This document shows positions 29,990-33,823 of a DNA stretch of 33,823 nucleotides, piece after piece. Source of the stretch: Anaerotignum sp. Its GTDB lineage: Bacteria > Bacillota > Clostridia > Lachnospirales > Anaerotignaceae. Within the stretch, counting starts at the first letter, position 1, and each line of letters begins with the position of its first letter. Position numbers and translations under genes: made by a program. Below the pieces are notes generated by a model, which had not been told where the DNA came from, did no database searches, and saw nothing but the letters and a program-made list of their open reading frames with translations. The DNA is taken from the NCBI GenBank assembly GCA_020024255.1, contig JAHHTX010000009.1, positions 1-33,823 on the forward strand. Reading direction: 5' to 3'.

Positions 29990-31048
29990 ATGGCAAAGGT
30001 TTTAATGAAAGGCAATGAAGCAGTTGGTAAGGCAGCGATTGAGGCAGGTTGCAGATATTTTTTCGGCTATCCTATCACTCCTCAGAGCGAACTTCCTGAA
30101 TATTTATCCAGCGAACTTCCCAAAGTAGGTGGTACATTTGTACAGGCTGAATCTGAAGTAGCTGCTATTAATATGGTTTACGGTGCGGCAGCAGCAGGTG
30201 CCCGTGCTTTGACAAGTTCTTCTTCTCCCGGGGTTGCACTGAAACAGGAAGGTATCGGTTATATTTCTAATGCAGGTCTTCCCGCAGTTATTATCAACAT
30301 GATGCGTGGTGGCCCGGGTCTGGGTACAATTCAGCCTGGTCAGGCTGACTATAACATGACTGTTAAAGGTGGTTCCAACGGTGACTACCACAACGTCGTT
30401 ATCGCTCCTGCATCTGTACAGGAAGCAGTAGATATGGTTATGGAAGCTTTCGATATTGCTGATACATACTGCACACCAGTTATTGTTCTGGCAGACGGTC
30501 TGATTGGTCAGATGATGGAACCTGTAGAATTCAACTATGTTCCAAGAAAAGATCTGCCTGAAAAGACATGGGCTTTGACAGGTAAGGGCAAAGGCGAAAG
30601 ACATGATATCAAGAATCTGGTTATTGATCCTGATGACTGTGAAGCTTGGAACCATGAACATTTTGATGTATACGAAAAAATCGTTGCAAACGAACAGGCT
30701 TGGGAAGAATATCTGTTGGATGATGCAGAATATGCTTTCGTTTCCTACGGCACAGCTTCCAGAGTTGTAAGAACAGCAATCGGTTATCTGAGAGCAGAAG
30801 GTTACAAGATTGGTATGCTGAGACCTAAAACACTGTGGCCTTTCCCTCAGAAAGGTTTTGATAAGATCAACGACAAGATTAAAAAATATCTGGACGTAGA
30901 AATGTCTATGGGTCAGATGGTACCTGATGTTGCTTATGCTTGCAACGACAAGAACAAAGTAGAATTCTTTGGTAGAACAGGTGGTAACGTACCTACAGTT
31001 GATCAAGTAGTAGCATTTGCTAAAGAAGTTATGGGAGGTGACAAATAA
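29990..31048 (+). CDS. vorB: 2-oxoacid:ferredoxin oxidoreductase alpha subunit (VorB type)
   Basis: A 352-residue alpha subunit (pyrimidine-binding half of the TPP site plus the transketolase C-terminal-like domain). FGYPITPQSELPEYL (about 24-38), the Glu in AESEVAAINMVYGAA, and SSSSPGVALKQEG are the standard blocks; a GGPGLGTIQPGQADYN segment contacts CoA or substrate. It resembles the 3-methyl-2-oxobutanoate (valine-derived) and 2-oxoglutarate enzymes (VorB/KorA) more than pyruvate:ferredoxin oxidoreductase, which is usually a single long chain in Clostridia; the choice between branched-chain and 2-oxoglutarate substrate is not settled. The ribosome site is GAGGAGG. Its stop overlaps the beta-subunit start (TAATG). 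Confidence 0.9.
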   Translation: MAKVLMKGNEAVGKAAIEAGCRYFFGYPITPQSELPEYLSSELPKVGGTFVQAESEVAAINMVYGAAAAGARALTSSSSPGVALKQEGIGYISNAGLPAVIINMMRGGPGLGTIQPGQADYNMTVKGGSNGDYHNVVIAPASVQEAVDMVMEAFDIADTYCTPVIVLADGLIGQMMEPVEFNYVPRKDLPEKTWALTGKGKGERHDIKNLVIDPDDCEAWNHEHFDVYEKIVANEQAWEEYLLDDAEYAFVSYGTASRVVRTAIGYLRAEGYKIGMLRPKTLWPFPQKGFDKINDKIKKYLDVEMSMGQMVPDVAYACNDKNKVEFFGRTGGNVPTVDQVVAFAKEVMGGDK

Positions 31049-31800
31049 TGGCAGTTGTATTTGAGAAAACAAAAGCTTTAACAGATGTAAAATTGCATTA
31101 TTGTCCTGGTTGTGCACACGGTATTGTACATAGACTGGTAGCAGAAGTACTGGAAGAAATGGGCGAAGTGGAAAATGCAATCGCTTGCGTACCTGTAGGC
31201 TGTGCAGTATTTGCTGACAACTACTTTAACTTTGACGCAATTCAGTGTGCTCATGGTCGTGCTCCCGCAACAGCAACAGGTATTAAGAGAGTACATCCCG
31301 ACAAAATGGTTTTGACATATCAGGGTGATGGTGACCTTGCTTCCATTGGTACTTGTGAAATCGTTCATGCAGCAGCAAGAGGCGAAAAAATCACAACTGT
31401 ATTTATCAACAATGGTATCTACGGCATGACAGGTGGTCAGATGGCTCCTACAACACTGCCCGGTATGAAAGCAACAACAGCAAAACAGGGTCGTGACCCC
31501 AAGGTTAACGGTAACCCTTTGAAAGTTTCCGAAATGCTTGCAACACTGACAGGTCCTGCTTATATCGAAAGAGTAAGTGTTTCTACACCTGCTCAGGTTA
31601 CACAGGCAAAAAAAGCAATTCGTAAAGCATTTGAAATTCAGAAACAGGGTCTTGGATTCACACTTGTTGAAGTTGTATCTACTTGCCCTACAAACTGGGG
31701 TTTGACACCTGTAAAAGCTATGGAATTCGTAAGAGAAAAAATGATCCCTTACTATCCTCTTGGCGTTTATAAAGATATCACAGCAGAGGAGGGCAAATAA
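31048..31800 (+). CDS. vorA: 2-oxoacid:ferredoxin oxidoreductase beta subunit (TPP-binding)
   Basis: A 250-residue catalytic subunit that binds thiamine diphosphate. The TPP-Mg motif runs from GDGDLASIG (93-101) to FINNGIYGMTGGQ (119-131). CPGCAHG (19-25) and further Cys at 47, 52 and 67 are in the positions that hold the proximal [4Fe-4S] cluster in related enzymes. Together with the alpha subunit it oxidatively decarboxylates a 2-oxoacid to an acyl-CoA, reducing ferredoxin. The start codon overlaps the alpha stop by one base, so they are translationally coupled. The gamma-subunit gene begins one base after its stop codon. Confidence 0.9.
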   Translation: MAVVFEKTKALTDVKLHYCPGCAHGIVHRLVAEVLEEMGEVENAIACVPVGCAVFADNYFNFDAIQCAHGRAPATATGIKRVHPDKMVLTYQGDGDLASIGTCEIVHAAARGEKITTVFINNGIYGMTGGQMAPTTLPGMKATTAKQGRDPKVNGNPLKVSEMLATLTGPAYIERVSVSTPAQVTQAKKAIRKAFEIQKQGLGFTLVEVVSTCPTNWGLTPVKAMEFVREKMIPYYPLGVYKDITAEEGK

Positions 31801-31801
31801 T

Positions 31802-32365
31802 ATGAGTACATTTTCTACAATCTTCGCAGGTTTTGGTGGTCAGGGTGCTCTGTCCATGGGTAAAATTTTGGCTTATGCAGCAATGCTGGAAGAAAAAGAA
31901 GTATCTTGGTGTCCTTCCTATGGTCCCGAAATGCGTGGCGGTACTGCTAACGTAAACGTAATTGTTTCCGATGAAAATATCGGTTCTCCTGTTATTACAA
32001 AGGATGCAGACTGTGTAGTAGCGTTGAACCAGCCTTCTTTGGACAAATTTGTAGATGCAGTTGTTGATGGTGGTGCTCTGGTTATCAATTCCGACTTGGC
32101 AACATTGGCAGATGGTCAGGCAAAAGATAGCATAAAGATTTACAATATCCCTGCTAATAAACTGGCTGGTGATGCTTTTGGCGGTTTCAAACTGGCTAAC
32201 TTGATTATGTTGGGTGCAGTAGTATATGCTACAAATCCAATTAAAGTTGATAGTATTGATGACGCATTTACACACGTTTTTGACGGTGCAAAAGCAAAAT
32301 TCATTCCTGATAACAAAAAAGCATTTGAAATGGGTTACAACTACGCAAAAGATAATTGCAAATAA
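31802..32365 (+). CDS. 2-oxoacid:ferredoxin oxidoreductase gamma subunit
   Basis: A 187-residue gamma subunit (pyruvate/ketoisovalerate oxidoreductase catalytic-domain family). Motifs: FAGFGGQGALSMGKILAYA (about 8-26), SWCPSYGPEMRGGTANVNV (35-53) and IYNIPANKLAGDAFGGFKLAN. The frame is open from 31760, but that overlaps the beta gene; ATG 31802 follows GGAGGGCAAATA and gives the normal N-terminus. It completes the delta-alpha-beta-gamma complex. A strong terminator lies 18 bases past the stop, closing the operon. Confidence 0.9.
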   Translation: MSTFSTIFAGFGGQGALSMGKILAYAAMLEEKEVSWCPSYGPEMRGGTANVNVIVSDENIGSPVITKDADCVVALNQPSLDKFVDAVVDGGALVINSDLATLADGQAKDSIKIYNIPANKLAGDAFGGFKLANLIMLGAVVYATNPIKVDSIDDAFTHVFDGAKAKFIPDNKKAFEMGYNYAKDNCK

Positions 32366-32383
32366 TAGATATCGCAATGCTTC

Positions 32384-32413
32384 CCCCCGTATCTAAAAGA
32401 TACGGGGGTTTTT
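32384..32413 (+). terminator. Terminator of the oxidoreductase operon
   Basis: CCCCCGTATC and GATACGGGGG form a perfect 10-base stem with a TAAAA loop, followed by TTTTT. Confidence 0.93.
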
Positions 32414-32561
32414 GTTATATTGTATGATATATGATGCAGCTCCGGATTTCGATTTTCCTGCTTTACCAACTCACAAAAAAATCTTTTGCTTTTGTGTAGG
32501 AGAAAAGGTTTTAACTCTGCACTTATATTGCAAAAGTCATAGAAGTAGCACTGCAAAACTA

Positions 32562-32590
32562 TTGAAAAAAAAGGCAAAGATTGATATAAT
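32562..32590 (+). promoter_or_regulatory. Promoter upstream of candidate RNA and rel
   Basis: TTGAAA, 17 bases, TATAAT. It starts a transcript of about 290 bases before the rel start codon. Confidence 0.78.
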
Positions 32591-32596
32591 ACTTGG

Positions 32597-32831
32597 TAAG
32601 ATTTTTTTATATTGCAAAGAAAACGTGGGACTTCCCAAGGAAGGAAAATGGGTAAAACGAGCAATATGTTGTGCCGGAAATCCATTCGATATTTTGAATG
32701 GGAGCAGGGAGCATTGCAGTTGGAATTGCTATGTTTATTCGTACAACATTGTTTTACTACGGTCAAAATACGCATTTTTTGACATAGAATCTCCTTATGA
32801 TTAGAAGAGGAAAAACGTTTTTTTATTTTTG
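32597..32831 (+). ncRNA. Candidate structured RNA or long rel leader
   Basis: Between promoter and rel the sequence folds into a nested structure. GTAAAA (32652) pairs with TTTTAC (32752), CAAT with ATTG, GTTGTGC (32668) with GTACAAC (32741), with unpaired bulges only on the left side, and an inner hairpin CCATTC/GAATGG (32682/32696). The far end has AAAAACGTTTTT followed by a T-rich run (32811-32830), which could be a weak terminator. No open frame there looks like a protein. It might be a free RNA (6S-like in size and build) or a long rel leader. The type is not assigned; both ends are estimates. Confidence 0.4.
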
Positions 32832-32882
32832 CAAGGGAAATGGGGAATCATTGTGAGCGAAGAAGAAAGAGGGGTGAAGAAT

Positions 32883-33823
32883 ATGGCAATCGAAGATAAA
32901 TTATATCAAGAATTAGTAGAACGTATTCAAACATATCATCCGGCAAAGGATTTTGATATGTTGGCAAAAGCTTACCATTTGGCAAGAGAGGCACATAAGA
33001 ATCAAAAGAGAAAATCTGGGGAGCCGTATATCATTCATCCTTTGAAAGTAGCATATATATTGGCAGAACTGGAACTGGATATGGAATCTATTGTAGCGGG
33101 GATATTACATGATACCATAGAAGACACAGAATATACCTATGAGGATATTTCCCAAATATTTAATGAGGAAATTGCTTCTTTGGTGGATGGTGTTACCAAA
33201 TTAGGAAAACTGTCCTATTCTACAAAAGAGGAGATTCAGGCAGAAAATTATCGTAAAATGTTCCTCGCTATGGCAAAAGATATTCGTGTTATTCTCATTA
33301 AATTGGCTGACCGCCTGCATAATATGCGAACACTGAATTATATGACACCGGAAAAGCAGCAGGAAAAGGCACAGGAAACTTTGGACATCTATGCACCTCT
33401 TGCTCACCGTTTGGGTATTTCCAAAATTCGGACGGAAATGGAAGACTTGTGTTTTAAATATCTGAATCCGGAAGCATATTTTGATTTGGCAGCGAAAATT
33501 GAAAAGAAAAAAATTGAACGAGAGGCTTTTGTTGAAGATATTGTAAAAGAGTTGCAGGCAAAATTAAAGGAAGCCGGTATTAACGGCAAAATTGAAGGAA
33601 GAAGTAAACACTTTTTCAGTATATACAAAAAGATGGTCAATCAAAAAAAGACTCTCGATCAAATTTACGACCTTTTTGCAGTTCGTGCTATTGTGGATAA
33701 TGTTCGGGATTGTTATGCGGTATTGGGTTTGGTGCATACCATGTATAAACCAATGCTTGGCAGATTTAAGGATTATATTGCCATGCCAAAACCAAATATG
33801 TATCAATCCCTGCATAATACGCT
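32883..33823 (+). CDS. relA: Bifunctional (p)ppGpp synthetase/hydrolase, 3' end outside window
   Basis: The first 313 residues of a Rel/SpoT-type stringent response enzyme. The HD hydrolase domain is intact, with H52 in YIIHPLKVA, HDTIEDT (76-82) and LADRLHNMRT, so it should break down (p)ppGpp. The synthetase domain starts around residue 235 with GRSKHFFSIYKKM and YDLFAVRAIV and continues to the window end. ATG 32883 is taken as the start, with AAAGAGGGG upstream; GTG 32853 is in frame ten codons earlier and cannot be excluded. The C-terminal TGS and ACT regulatory domains would lie beyond the window. It has a promoter and an unusually long, structured leader at 32562-32882. Confidence 0.93.
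   Translation, partial: MAIEDKLYQELVERIQTYHPAKDFDMLAKAYHLAREAHKNQKRKSGEPYIIHPLKVAYILAELELDMESIVAGILHDTIEDTEYTYEDISQIFNEEIASLVDGVTKLGKLSYSTKEEIQAENYRKMFLAMAKDIRVILIKLADRLHNMRTLNYMTPEKQQEKAQETLDIYAPLAHRLGISKIRTEMEDLCFKYLNPEAYFDLAAKIEKKKIEREAFVEDIVKELQAKLKEAGINGKIEGRSKHFFSIYKKMVNQKKTLDQIYDLFAVRAIVDNVRDCYAVLGLVHTMYKPMLGRFKDYIAMPKPNMYQSLHNT

Noticed and set aside
32412..32804. 130-residue plus-strand frame between the oxidoreductase operon and rel
   Set aside because: It starts at TTG within the preceding terminator, lacks a ribosome site, and spans a promoter and the predicted RNA fold.

Overview
The window reads as chromosomal DNA of a low-GC, anaerobic Clostridia-type Firmicute, probably Lachnospirales. 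The reasons are strong AGGAGG ribosome sites, clean TTGNNN-N17-TATAAT promoters, a CggR-type glycolysis regulator, type III glutamine synthetase, ferredoxin-dependent 2-oxoacid oxidoreductase, DUF1836 and a bifunctional Rel protein. No tRNA, rRNA, CRISPR array or intact insertion sequence was seen.

Region 1 (234-3219) is a three-gene catabolic-looking operon: an ornithine-cyclodeaminase-family enzyme, a 4-oxalocrotonate-type tautomerase and a divergent IlvD/Edd dehydratase lacking two residues normally conserved at the metal site. It ends in a strong terminator. Region 2 (about 3280-9770) is an accessory island. It holds decayed remains of a VbhA/Fic-like toxin-antitoxin pair, a frameshifted small gene, the wreck of an RHS-repeat toxin C-terminus, then a row of intact genes resembling immunity and orphan accessory proteins: an unassigned protein with an 18-residue duplication, an Imm1-like protein, a PH/GRAM-like protein, a DUF2247-like protein and a DUF3298-like membrane-anchored protein. 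A fragment of an M56/BlaR1-like peptidase follows. No intact toxin remains.

Region 3 (9610-16000) carries a PilZ (c-di-GMP receptor) gene lying between two direct copies of a hairpin-bearing repeat, a DUF1836 regulator divergent from a hemolysin III/PAQR protein, a cytidylate-kinase-like protein, a PLP-dependent alpha-oxoamine synthase (glycine C-acetyltransferase type) and an HtrA serine protease with a cytoplasmic repeat tail. Region 4 (16082-19290) holds a fused shikimate dehydrogenase-shikimate kinase, a PrsW-family protease, a Nudix hydrolase and a small membrane protein with an acidic Cys-rich tail.

Region 5 (19330-26444) is the lower-glycolysis cluster: cggR-like regulator, pgk, a secreted polysaccharide deacetylase, tpiA, gpmI and eno. 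gapA, the usual partner of cggR, is absent here. Region 6 is glnN (type III glutamine synthetase), followed by a 2-oxoacid:ferredoxin oxidoreductase operon (P-loop ATPase, ferredoxin, alpha, beta, gamma). After its terminator lies a 500-base stretch with a good promoter and an elaborate predicted RNA fold, a candidate non-coding RNA or long leader. The window then enters a rel (ppGpp synthetase/hydrolase) gene cut by the window end.
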